From the NCBI RefSeq assembly GCF_000213055.1, contig NZ_CM001165.1, positions 5,912,945 through 5,976,944 of the forward strand: 64,000 nt of DNA, read 5' to 3'. Of this stretch, positions 8,246 to 16,500 are shown piece by piece. The notes beneath the pieces are model-generated. The model searched no databases. It was not told the origin of the DNA and saw only the letters and a list, made by a program, of their open reading frames with translations. How positions within the stretch are numbered: position 1 is the first letter of the stretch; the number at the start of each line of letters is the position of its first letter. Both the position numbers and the translations under genes were made by a program. The DNA is from Streptomyces sp. Tu6071. GTDB taxonomy: Bacteria > Actinomycetota > Actinomycetes > Streptomycetales > Streptomycetaceae.

Positions 8246-9340
8246 TCAGACGACCCGCCGGGCGGCGAGGATGTCCCCCCGCCAGGCGTCGAGGGTCGTG
8301 ATGCGGACGACGTCGCCGGTGTGCGGCGCGTGGATGATCAGTCCGGAGCCGATGTACATCCCGACGTGCTCCGGCGCGGCGGCGCTCCCCTCGGTGAAGA
8401 GGAGGTCGCCCGGCTCAAGGTGGTCGACCGAGACCGCCTTGCCTTCCTTGACCTGCGTGTATGTCGTGCGGCTGAGATGGAGCCCGGCGGCGGCGTACGA
8501 CTGCTGCATGAGCGAGGAGCAGTCGCACCGGCCCATCGGGTCCGGGCCGTGCGCATCCGTGCAGGATCCGCCCCACTGGTACGGCGTGCCGAGCTGCCCC
8601 TGGGCCCAGCGGATCGCGGTCCGCACCGGGACCGGGGCGTCCTTCGGGATGGTGTAGCCCCTCGGGACTGTGCCGACCGGAATCGGCCCGAACTGCGCCT
8701 CGTCGGCGACGCACCCGTCGCCCGTGGCGAGGGAGCCAGCGCCTGTGTCGCCGTCGGGATCCAGGACGTGGGCGAGCGCGGTCCGGAGGGCGAGCGCGAG
8801 GTCCTCCCACTTGGCGTAGGCGTCGGGGAGAGCCGAGCGCTGCACTGCCTGCGCCGCCTGGGTGAGGGACAGCGACTGCCACCCGTCCACCTTCCGCAGC
8901 GCCTCGTAGAAGCGCGTCGCCGCGTGCACCGGGTCCCGGATCTCCTCGACCGTCCCCCACCCCTGCGAGGGACGCTGCTGAAAGAGCCCCACGGAATCGC
9001 GGTCCCCGTACGCGAGGTTGCGCAGCCCCGACTCCTGAAGGGCGACCGCGAGGGCGATCACCTGGCCGCGCGCGGGGACGCCGAGCGAGATACCGGTGGC
9101 CACGATCCGCTCCGCGTTCGGGATCTGCTCGGCCGGGTCGGGAAGACCCTCGACGTTCACCTCGGTGGCCTTGCCGCCCGCGAGGAGGTGCTCGACCTGG
9201 CCGGCCACAGCAGCCGTGTCGACGGGGGAGGTTGAGGTGCAGCTCGCTTCGGCCGTCGTACTCGCGACAAGCAGTACGGGCGCGGCGAGCAGCAGGGGTG
9301 CGGCGGCCAGCAGACCGAGCGCCGCTCCGGTGGTCTTCAC
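8246..9340 (-). CDS. VirB1-like bifunctional wall hydrolase (transglycosylase plus NlpC/P60)
   Basis: A 364-residue exported enzyme that should open peptidoglycan for the mating channel. Residues 1-33 form a signal peptide or membrane anchor. A lysozyme-like transglycosylase domain follows, with probable catalytic Glu103 in ALQESGL and the SVGLFQQRPSQGWG motif. The C-terminal NlpC/P60 domain (about 235-364) has catalytic Cys274 in CDCSSL, His325 in PEHVGMYIG and His337 in IIHAPHTG. The same two-domain plan occurs in VirB1-like proteins of Gram-positive conjugative elements. It is the first gene of the leftward operon, just upstream of the disrupted gene. Confidence 0.9.
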   Translation of the reverse strand: MKTTGAALGLLAAAPLLLAAPVLLVASTTAEASCTSTSPVDTAAVAGQVEHLLAGGKATEVNVEGLPDPAEQIPNAERIVATGISLGVPARGQVIALAVALQESGLRNLAYGDRDSVGLFQQRPSQGWGTVEEIRDPVHAATRFYEALRKVDGWQSLSLTQAAQAVQRSALPDAYAKWEDLALALRTALAHVLDPDGDTGAGSLATGDGCVADEAQFGPIPVGTVPRGYTIPKDAPVPVRTAIRWAQGQLGTPYQWGGSCTDAHGPDPMGRCDCSSLMQQSYAAAGLHLSRTTYTQVKEGKAVSVDHLEPGDLLFTEGSAAAPEHVGMYIGSGLIIHAPHTGDVVRITTLDAWRGDILAARRVV

Positions 9341-9739
9341 GAGGTCGTAACGCGTGTTGATGTGTGCATGGATGCCTCCCGTGGTGAGAAGGCGCGGCGC
9401 CGGAGACAGTACGAGAAGGTCCGCGACGCCGCGCCAGGCACGTACCGCTCAAGGCGGCCCGGCCAGAGAGGGATGGGCCCCTGTTGGCCGTGGGTGCGAG
9501 CGCGGCAGCAAGCCGCCCTCGTAATCTCTCGCGCCGCACGAATGCCTCCGAACACGCAGGTCAACGCCCTCCGAACCGGCTTCCGGCGGGCTGTGCGGCG
9601 AGACGGTACGCACGAACCTCGGCCGCACCAAACGGCAGCCGAGGCACGGGAGTCGAGAGGCGGTCGCGTTAGGTACGGCCGAGGTTCGCGGCTACTCTCC
9701 GCCGGACCCATTCCCGCCTGGCAGAAAGGGGGCGAGCCG
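9341..9739. other. Intergenic region between divergent genes
   Basis: About 400 bp separate the VirB1-like gene (leftward) from the methyltransferase (rightward). An open frame continues upstream of the methyltransferase, but its composition is Arg-rich and unlike coding sequence here. The region probably holds the promoters of both transcription units. I see no clear operator or terminator. Confidence 0.4.
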
Positions 9740-10486
9740 ATGGGCTACACGCTTCACCGCGGCGACGCGCTCACCATCCTCAAGACCCTCCCCGACGAAT
9801 CGGTCCACGCCGTCATCACCGATCCCCCGTACAACAGCGGCGGACGCACCAGCTCCGAGCGCACCGGGCGCACCGCGCGCGCGAAGTACGTCACGAGCAA
9901 CAGCGCCCACGACCTCGCCACCTTCCCCGGCGAGAACCGCGACCAGCGCTCCTACCGCTCCTGGCTGACCGAACTGCTCACCGAGGCGTACCGCGCGGCG
10001 ACCGAGCACTCCGTCGCCATGGTCTTCTCCGACTGGCGCCAGGAGCCCACCACCACCGACGCCCTCCAGATGGCGGGATGGACGTGGAGCGGGACGATCT
10101 CGTGGATCAAGCCCGCGAGCCGCCCCCGCAAGGGCGGACCCAAACAGGACACCGAGTTCGTCACCTGGGGTGTCAAGGGCGCCCTCGACAACACCCGCGA
10201 CCTCTACCTCCCCGGCCACTACATCGCCTCACAGCCCCGCAAGGACCGCGTCCACATCACCCAGAAACCCGTCGAGATCATGCGGCAGCTCGTCAAGGTC
10301 TGCCCCGAAGGCGGCACGGTCCTCGACCCCTTCACCGGCAGCGGCGCGACCGGCGTCGCCGCCCTGCGCGAAGGACGCAACTTCCTCGGCGTCGAACTCT
10401 CCACCCACTACGCGGACATCGCCGAACGGCGGCTGTGCGCGGAGCTGACCCAGGACGACTTCGTCCTCGCCGGGCCCGAGGAGTGA
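9740..10486 (+). CDS. Beta-class DNA methyltransferase
   Basis: A 248-residue SAM-dependent DNA methyltransferase. Motif IV (DPPYNSGG) at residues 28-35 comes before motif I (DPFTGSGATG) at 196-205, the beta-class order, and a TQKPVEIMRQL motif lies near 175-185. DPPY suggests adenine-N6 or cytosine-N4 methylation; the target site cannot be read from sequence. The frame extends upstream to 9362, but ATG 9740 has a GAAAGGGGG site and begins with typical MGYTLHRGDA. It converges on the nuclease-like gene. No cognate restriction gene is certain, so it may be an orphan methylase of the mobile element. Confidence 0.9.
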   Translation: MGYTLHRGDALTILKTLPDESVHAVITDPPYNSGGRTSSERTGRTARAKYVTSNSAHDLATFPGENRDQRSYRSWLTELLTEAYRAATEHSVAMVFSDWRQEPTTTDALQMAGWTWSGTISWIKPASRPRKGGPKQDTEFVTWGVKGALDNTRDLYLPGHYIASQPRKDRVHITQKPVEIMRQLVKVCPEGGTVLDPFTGSGATGVAALREGRNFLGVELSTHYADIAERRLCAELTQDDFVLAGPEE

Positions 10487-10525
10487 GGTCGAGAACCGGC
10501 CCGGGGCCGGCGGATCGCAGACGGC

Positions 10526-10570
10526 GAAGGGCGGCTGGTGCACCGTGAGCCGGTGCACCAGCCGCCCTTC
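10526..10570. terminator. Bidirectional terminator hairpin
   Basis: A perfect 20-bp stem with a 5-base loop lies between the convergent methyltransferase and nuclease-like genes, 39 bp past the first stop and 8 bp past the second. There is no T-tract, which is usual in streptomycetes. Confidence 0.8.
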
Positions 10571-10578
10571 CATGTGCG

Positions 10579-11505
10579 TCAGGCCGCTTCGAAGGCCCGC
10601 CGTATCAGCGGCTGCGCCCGCTCCAGGGTGGCGGGTGAGCCGACGCGGACCTCCAGGTCTCCCGTCCCGAGGTGGCCGATCCCGCGCATGTCGCGTGTGA
10701 AGCCCTCCTCCAGCTCGACGGTGTCGGGGTCGAGGCGCAGGTACGTGAGGATCACCTTGTGCCCGGGGCGGAACAGGACCGAGGCGATGTTCACGAGGCG
10801 CCGGTATGCGATGTAGTGCTGAAGCGGGGTGACCTCCACCTCACCCCACGCCGTGAGGGCCTCATCCAGCTCCGCGTACAGGTCCTCCAGGCACGCCGGA
10901 GCGGAGCATCGCGCCGACGGAACCGGCGCGGCGGGCGGCTTCGGTGCCCCCGCGGTCCGCTCTCTTCTGCGCTGCGTCCCGCTGGGGTGCGGCACGCCGG
11001 GTGAGGAGTGCTCCAGCAGGAGGCTCAGCAGGTCCCCGTCGAAGACGCGGTAGCGCACGAGGTCGATCCGCTCGGGGACGTTGTCCACGGCGACGCGGTC
11101 GTGGTGGGAGAAGGCCGACGCGATGCAGATCATCCGGGGGCGACGCCAGTCGATGCTCTCGGCCGCCTCCGCGCCCAGCACGTCACGGACCAGCGCCTCG
11201 AACTCGTGACGCGCCGAACGCAGCCAGGTCATGTACGAGACGGCCTGCGACAGCACGCCGCTGTCCGAGCCCTTCTTGTACTCGATCACGACCGGGGCAC
11301 CGGTCTCGTCGAGCCCGAGCGTGTCGATCCGACCCCGGTGCCACGGACCCGTCGCGTACTCCGAGGCCAGGAACCGCACCCCGAGCATCGCCTCCAGCCC
11401 CGCCTCGACCCGCCGCTGAAGCTCCACCTCCAGCGCCACCGCCGAGCCCACCAGCTCCACGTCCCGCCCGTCTGCACGCCGTCGGAACACCTTCAGCTCG
11501 GCCAC
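10579..11505 (-). CDS. PD-(D/E)XK nuclease-like protein with C-terminal DUF5655
   Basis: About 308 residues. The N-terminal half has a PD-(D/E)XK-type core: Asp61 in RIDTLGL and Glu75-x-Lys77 in VVIEYKKGSDS, followed by a Gln helix (SQAVSYM). The C-terminal ~100 residues match the DUF5655 pattern, ending with a conserved RDMRGIGHLGTGDLEVR block. A Pro/Ala linker joins them. The frame can open at a TTG at 11541, but GTG 11505 has a GGGAGGAG site six bases upstream and starts with the family-like AELKVFRR. Related proteins are annotated as nuclease or transport-like. A role in DNA defence or repair is plausible but unproven. Confidence 0.75.
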   Translation of the reverse strand: MAELKVFRRRADGRDVELVGSAVALEVELQRRVEAGLEAMLGVRFLASEYATGPWHRGRIDTLGLDETGAPVVIEYKKGSDSGVLSQAVSYMTWLRSARHEFEALVRDVLGAEAAESIDWRRPRMICIASAFSHHDRVAVDNVPERIDLVRYRVFDGDLLSLLLEHSSPGVPHPSGTQRRRERTAGAPKPPAAPVPSARCSAPACLEDLYAELDEALTAWGEVEVTPLQHYIAYRRLVNIASVLFRPGHKVILTYLRLDPDTVELEEGFTRDMRGIGHLGTGDLEVRVGSPATLERAQPLIRRAFEAA

Positions 11506-11818
11506 CAGCAGCTCCTCCCGTGATTCCTGCACGGGACCCAATCACCGGGCGGTCGCGAATATTCCACGTGCGCAAGAAGCTCCCGCCGTTGAGGTGGCGA
11601 GGCATCGCTCGTGCCTCCTACAACAGGCGGCACGAGCGCCATCTCGACGACGTGCGCATCACGATGCCGTCCCCCTCCAAGCGACTGAGGTGGTGCGAGA
11701 CAGTGAGCCTTTTCCAACCTGAGGGTGTGGTCCGCCAGTTGGTCGGCTCTGCGACACGAAGAAGCTCCTGGTAGACGGTGTCACGACCAAGATCCACCGT
11801 GCCGCACAGGAGCTTGGT
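11506..11818. other. Non-coding stretch before transposase remnant
   Basis: About 310 bp with no convincing gene. The part closest to 11819 may be the left end of the truncated insertion sequence that follows, but I could not define an inverted repeat. Confidence 0.3.
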
Positions 11819-12062
11819 GTGCTTGTCTACCCGTCGGCGATCGATCTGTCCAGCGTCCATTTGCGGTACCTCGCACACCAGTTGGCGCTTCACCGCCGGG
11901 ATATCGGCTCCCGGTGGCGGCGGCTGACCGCAGGTCGGCAGGCGCTGCTCGTCCTGGCCCATCTGCGCTGCGGCGACACCTACGCCCAGCTCTCCGCAGG
12001 GTTCGGCATCGGGATCGCGACCGTCTACCGATACGTGCAGGAGGCCATCGACGTCCTGGCCG
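11819..12062 (+). pseudogene. N-terminal fragment of an IS5-type transposase
   Basis: From GTG 11819 the frame encodes about 80 residues resembling the helix-turn-helix N-terminus of DDE_Tnp_4-like transposases (YPSAIDLSSVHLRYLAHQL, then [21 protein letters not shown] and [17 protein letters not shown]). Similarity stops near 12060 and no catalytic domain follows. Instead the sequence enters, in another frame, the end of a tyrosine recombinase. The element has therefore been cut by a deletion or recombination. Confidence 0.7.
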
Positions 12063-12299
12063 CACACCCGCCGCTTCCGCCGCCTCCTCCACAGCGCAGG
12101 CCTCCGGGCGATCCGCTTCCACGACCTCCGGCATTCGACCGCCACCCTGCTCCTGGAACAAGGCGTCGACCTCGTCGTCATCAAGGAACTCCTCGGCCAC
12201 GCCCGCATCGGCGTCACCGCCACCGTCTACGCCCACGTACGCCTCCGCTTCCAACGCGAAGCCATGACCGCCCTCGGCGACGCCCTCAACCGCCCCTGA
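12063..12299 (+). pseudogene. C-terminal fragment of a tyrosine integrase
   Basis: This frame encodes about 78 residues of a phage-type integrase catalytic domain. It has the H-x-x-R motif ([13 protein letters not shown]), then [12 protein letters not shown] and the Tyr nucleophile in TVYAHV, and ends at TGA 12297-12299. The N-terminal arm-binding and core-binding domains are missing. It is the only integrase sequence in the window, so the element to the left may have lost its own integrase here. The strict motif match makes the family call firm. Confidence 0.8.
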
Positions 12300-12315
12300 C
12301 CCCGCGCACGGGCAC

Positions 12316-12360
12316 ACGGCAACGGCGGCGCACACCCCTGGTGTGCGCCGCCGTTGCCGT
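12316..12360. terminator. Strong terminator hairpin after integrase fragment
   Basis: A perfect 21-bp stem with a 3-base loop starts 16 bp after the integrase stop codon. It probably ended integrase transcription and may also shield the leftward toxin locus. Confidence 0.8.
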
Positions 12361-12408
12361 CAACTACTGCCGTCAGGTGGAGACGTAATGCCAGATTCCG
12401 GACAGCCG

Positions 12409-12448
12409 GCGACCCCTCTGATTCGCTCAAGCGAATCAGAGGGGTCGC
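12409..12448. terminator. Perfect 19-bp palindrome, terminator-like
   Basis: Two perfect 19-base arms flank a 2-base centre. It lies downstream of the leftward orphan immunity gene (stop at 12515) and could terminate that transcript. Other possibilities are a recombination or protein-binding site, since two strong hairpins within 140 bp is unusual. Confidence 0.55.
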
Positions 12449-12514
12449 AGTCAGAAGGTGTGACCGGCTCACGAGAAGGCGCCGGTCGCGATACCTCCAA
12501 TCGCGGCAGCACGC

Positions 12515-12802
12515 CTACCCGAACAGTCGCTCCAACACATCGAGGGCTTCCTGGATAGCCAGCGCGTCCTCGCGAGGCAATTCATGCAGATCACCCCGAT
12601 CAAGAGCAACAGCATAGATCTCCTCAAGAACCCACCATTGTGAGCGAATTTCCTCGCTCAATGGAGATGTCGCGAGATTTGACGAAACCGAGTCGAGATC
12701 GTCGATCAGGCTCCGGAGCGAGATGTCTCCGGAGCGGTACTTCCGGATCGACTGACGTGCGCCTTCGCGCAACCACTGCTGCGCATCAGAACCCTCACTC
12801 AC
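12515..12802 (-). CDS. Probable immunity protein for the orphan toxin
   Basis: A 95-residue acidic helical protein without membrane segments. ATG 12802 overlaps the toxin stop by four bases (ATGA), so the two are translationally coupled, the classic arrangement of a toxin tip and its antidote. It contains RSQWWVLEEIYAVALDRGD. I do not recognise a named Imm family; the call rests on position, size, acidity and coupling. It should bind and block the DUF4258-like toxin in the cytoplasm. Confidence 0.7.
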   Translation of the reverse strand: MSEGSDAQQWLREGARQSIRKYRSGDISLRSLIDDLDSVSSNLATSPLSEEIRSQWWVLEEIYAVALDRGDLHELPREDALAIQEALDVLERLFG

Positions 12803-13173
12803 TGCTTGATCCTTCCGGAACTAACGGTGACAACCCGCCCAGTTGCGGCATCCGTAATCACCGTCACATTATTCTCCGCTTCATAGTACGCCGTCGTCCC
12901 GGCCCGCTTACCTGGCATCTTTTCGCCGACATGAATGGTGTTTTCCACCGCAGACGGCATGAGGCCGCGCTCCTGCATCCGGTCAATCGCATGTCCGGTG
13001 TAATCGCGACCTGCGATTGTTGCCGGCTCATTTGGCGAAAGATTGCGGAAGTTCGTGCCCCTCCCGCCAACCGGGGTTGTCGGGCAGTTGCCGTTGTGAA
13101 CGAGTACCGGAGTCTGTCCCGCCAGCACATAGTACGTGTGCGGAGCTGCACACCAGCAGCGCACAAAATTCAC
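12799..13173 (-). CDS. Orphan Rhs toxin tip with DUF4258-like domain
   Basis: The meaningful part begins near 13140 with YYVLAGQTPVLVHNGNC, the end of a HINT pretoxin domain. It is nearly identical to the same point in the large Rhs protein. The tip that follows (GRDYTGHAIDRMQERGL, then TTAYYEAENNVTVITD and VVTVSSGRIK) resembles DUF4258 toxin domains. The first ~11 residues of the frame are unrelated to HINT. There is no Rhs core, so this is a displaced cassette that could be expressed only after recombination into the main gene, or weakly on its own. An immunity-like gene follows and overlaps it. Confidence 0.75.
   Translation of the reverse strand: MNFVRCWCAAPHTYYVLAGQTPVLVHNGNCPTTPVGGRGTNFRNLSPNEPATIAGRDYTGHAIDRMQERGLMPSAVENTIHVGEKMPGKRAGTTAYYEAENNVTVITDAATGRVVTVSSGRIKQ
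13094..13140. repeat. Direct repeat at the toxin-tip junction (second copy 13846-13892)
   Basis: A 47-bp stretch encoding the end of the HINT domain occurs here and at 13846-13892 in the same orientation, with 43 of 47 bases identical. Recombination between the copies would delete the current toxin tip and its immunity gene and attach the orphan tip to the main Rhs protein. This is the known route of tip switching in Rhs and CDI-type loci. Confidence 0.85.
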
Positions 13174-13191
13174 AGTCTTCGAAATCTCGGT

Positions 13192-13428
13192 CTACAGCAG
13201 CTCAGATCTCGCAATAGATACAGCCCAGCTAACGAATGCCTCACCCACTGACTTGTCTAGAACATCTACGCCGAACTCTCCATTTGCATCCACGCGCACA
13301 TGCATTAGCTCGCCTGGGCCTCCCGGGGTGAGGTCCCAAAATTCCACCACCCAGCCCTCACTCCCTTCCTTGCCGTCACTAAGCACCGCAACCTCGATCA
13401 GAGCGCCATTGTGGTCATGAAATCCCAT
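13192..13428 (-). CDS. Probable immunity protein for the resident Rhs toxin
   Basis: A 78-residue acidic protein starting at ATG 13428 (MGFHDHNGALIEVAVL). The frame runs further upstream to 13536 but would then overlap the Rhs stop. It lies 80 bp downstream of the toxin tip on the same strand, where a cognate immunity gene is expected. Beta-rich with no membrane segment. No Imm family recognised. A GAAAGGG ribosome site lies a little further upstream than ideal. Confidence 0.65.
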   Translation of the reverse strand: MGFHDHNGALIEVAVLSDGKEGSEGWVVEFWDLTPGGPGELMHVRVDANGEFGVDVLDKSVGEAFVSWAVSIARSELL

Positions 13429-13508
13429 CCGACCCAGCCCTTTCCGAAATGAACAAAAACGCGTGGCCGCCCCGAGGTGAGGCGGCCACACATTTGGTAT
13501 TCGTCTAA

Positions 13509-16500
13509 CTAGTCCCTGAACGAATGCAGCTGCCAACTTCCGCTGCCGCCAGGCTGCCTAAACTGCACTGCACCCCATGGAACATGATACTCAATGACGT
13601 TATCGCCAGCTCTGTTACTATAGCGCTGCACTGCCACCTTCGGATCATTAAGAATTCTGGCGAGTGTCTCCTGTCCGAGGTCACTCCAAGCCCACGGATT
13701 CTTCTTGCCGCTTGGCTCTGGCCATTGGCCAGAATTCGTAGAGCGACCGGCATGCTTTTTCAACTCGTGCCCTGCGCGCGAGTAATTGTTCTTGTCGGGC
13801 GCAGCTCCTCGGGCCAAAAGTTCTGCCACCGTCGGGCACGTCGAATTGTGCACAAGCACCGGAGTCTGACCCGCCAGCACATAGTACGTGTGGAAGACGT
13901 CAACGGTCAGGTTGTAGGTGCGCTGGCGCTTCTTGTAGTGCCGGGTCGCCGTGACCGTGGCCTTGTCGCCTGTGGTCGTGCGCAGGTGGGTGCCGATTTC
14001 GAGTTTGCCGGCGTCGATCCAGCCGTTTGCGTCGATTGACCAGAAGGGGTGCCCCTCCGTCGCGGTCAGAGATGCAGGGCCGTGCTTGGTGACGATTGTC
14101 AGGTCAACGAATTTTTTGTCATGTTCGGTCGTGATGGTGGCGGTGACCTTGTGTGCCTCCGACTCTCCGGTGGAAGGGTCGGTTGCTATAACTTTGTCCC
14201 CGGTTTTGACATCCTCGATCTTCTTTGTGCTGCCGTCGGCTAGTGCCACATCAGTGCCAGCAGTGAAGCTGTTCTTTCCGGATGCGCACGAAACGATCCC
14301 AGATAGACCGCTCGCCTTGGTCTTAGAACCTCTGGATTTGAACCCGCCGCGCATCTCGTTAGGCAGGCCTACATGATCGTCACCCGCCGGAATGAATCGC
14401 ATTTGAACGAGACGCAGCGGATACTGGCCCCCGTTACCGCATTCCATGTCTTCACAGATTTGAAGGACGAGGTTTACCTTTTCGTTCCATTCGCTTTCGT
14501 AGTCAAATGGACCGTATTTATTGAAATTTTTCTCGAAAAGTTTTACGAATTTATTTACGAACTTCTTCAGGTTTCGAGAAGGGAGTTCAATGGTTTGCCC
14601 GGTTATCTGGTTTTTCCAGACGGGTGAGCTTTGAACCTGGCCGGAGTAATTTTCCGACTTCTCATTCATGTCGCTCAGCGGGACCGGTTCCCGGTTGGAG
14701 GCGTCTGATCCATTCAGGCCGTGGTATCTCCCGTTCTCATCCATCAGCTGCAGAATCAGGCCAGTTGGATCCGATGCGGAGACGGGGCTGTTGTTGCTGT
14801 AGCTGTACCCGTTGATCTGTTGCGGGTCGGTGAGGTCCATGACCGGGTCGACGCTGATGAATCGGCCGGTTGTGGTGTCGTATTCGCGGGCGCCGATGTG
14901 GGTGAGGTCGGTAGTGGTGTCGTCGATGCCTACGCCGAGGTAGGTGTGTTTGTCGGGCCAGTTGGTGGGTTTTGTTCCGCGTGTCTCGCCGTAGGGCTTG
15001 AATTCGCGGCGGGTGATCGCTTGGTTGCCGGTGAGTTCGACGGCGGTTGATGAGGTGCCGAGGAGGTCGGCGGGGGTGACGGTGAGGCGGTGGGCGGTGG
15101 TGGCGCCGTTGGAGGTGGAGCGGGTGACGGTGGGGGTGCCGGCCTGGCCGTAGCTGCGGGTGGCCTTGGTGATCTTCCCGCTGGCGTCTGTGGTGAGTTC
15201 GGTTTCGCCGAGGTAGAGGGTGCTGCCGGTGGTGGAGTGCTCCAGGAGGCGGTTTCCCTCGGTGTCGTAGACGTAGGTCGTCTGGGACGTGCCGACGGTC
15301 GCCGTTCGCAGTCGCCCGGCCTGGGTCCACTTCAGGTCTTGGGTGCCGGTGGGCAGGGTGCGGGTTTCGGTGTTGCCGAGGTCGTCGTAGCCGTAGGTGC
15401 TGTTCTGGCCTGTGGCGGTGGAGTTGACGGCGGTGAGGGTGTGGGGCTGGGCGAGCGTGGGGGCGCTGGTGCCGTTGCCGTTGACTTGTTTGCCGTAGGT
15501 GTAGGTGTAGGTGTTGGTGACGTTCTTGGTGGTGTCGCCGGTGTTGTGTTCGGTGAGGGTGTTGCGGTTGGCGGCCCAGTCGTACGTGAAGCTCTGCCAG
15601 TAGCCGGTGGCGCCGGTGCTGACTGTGGTCGCGGCCGGGGCCGCATTGGTGAGGGTTTCGGTGAGGGAGGTGTCAGGCGCTCCGGTGGTGTCCGCGGCGG
15701 TGTCGGAGGCGTCCGCGCCTGCCGGTCCGGAGGGTTCGGCGTTGGTCTGGTAGCCCCACTTGGTGCCGGCGGTGTTCTGGCAGCCGGTTCCCTTGCCGTT
15801 GGGGATGAGGTTGGAGGTCCAGGCGTGGACGAGTTGGCCGAGGCGGTCGTAGGTGTAGCACTGGTTGTCCCAGGTGCCGTCGCCGAACTGCCGTGCCTGG
15901 GAGGAGATGAGGCCGGAGGCGTCGTAGGAGTAGGTGCTGTCCGTGACGCGGTGAGGGCCGGCGGTCTCGCGGTCGGTCACGGTGCGCTGGAGGCGACCCG
16001 TGTGCTCGTCGATGAAGTTGGTGGTCCACAGGCGGGAGGGCTGCTTGCCGCTGACGGAGCGCAGTACTTCGCCGAAGGGCGAGTAGGTGGTGTCGGAGGT
16101 GTACCAGTCGATACCGGACGTGGATTCGGCGAGGCCGTCCTCGTCGTAACGGGTCAGGACGCGCTCGGCGGCCAGACCTCCTACAGCGGGCAGTGTGACG
16201 CTGAGGGGCTTTCCGGTGGGCGTGTAGGCGTACTGGTAGGAGTAGGCGTCGCGGTCCAGTCCCTTGGTGAGGTCGTTCTTCGGGATGACGATGTCTTTGC
16301 CGGTAGGACGGTAGGCGGCGTCATAACCGGTGACCCTGCTGACGTATTTGCTGCTGCCGTCGTAAAGAGTGGAGGACACGGGCAAGCCCAGAGCCCCTGG
16401 CAGCGTGTCGTACGTGTACTCCTTGACCGGGTCGCCGGTCTTGTCGCCTTCCCACACCTTGGTGATGCGGCCGAGGACGTCGTAATCGGTGGACGTGACC

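Noticed and set aside
9362..9739. N-terminal extension of the methyltransferase frame
   Set aside because: Arg-rich, lacks a ribosome site at its start, and the methylase family begins at ATG 9740, which has a good site.
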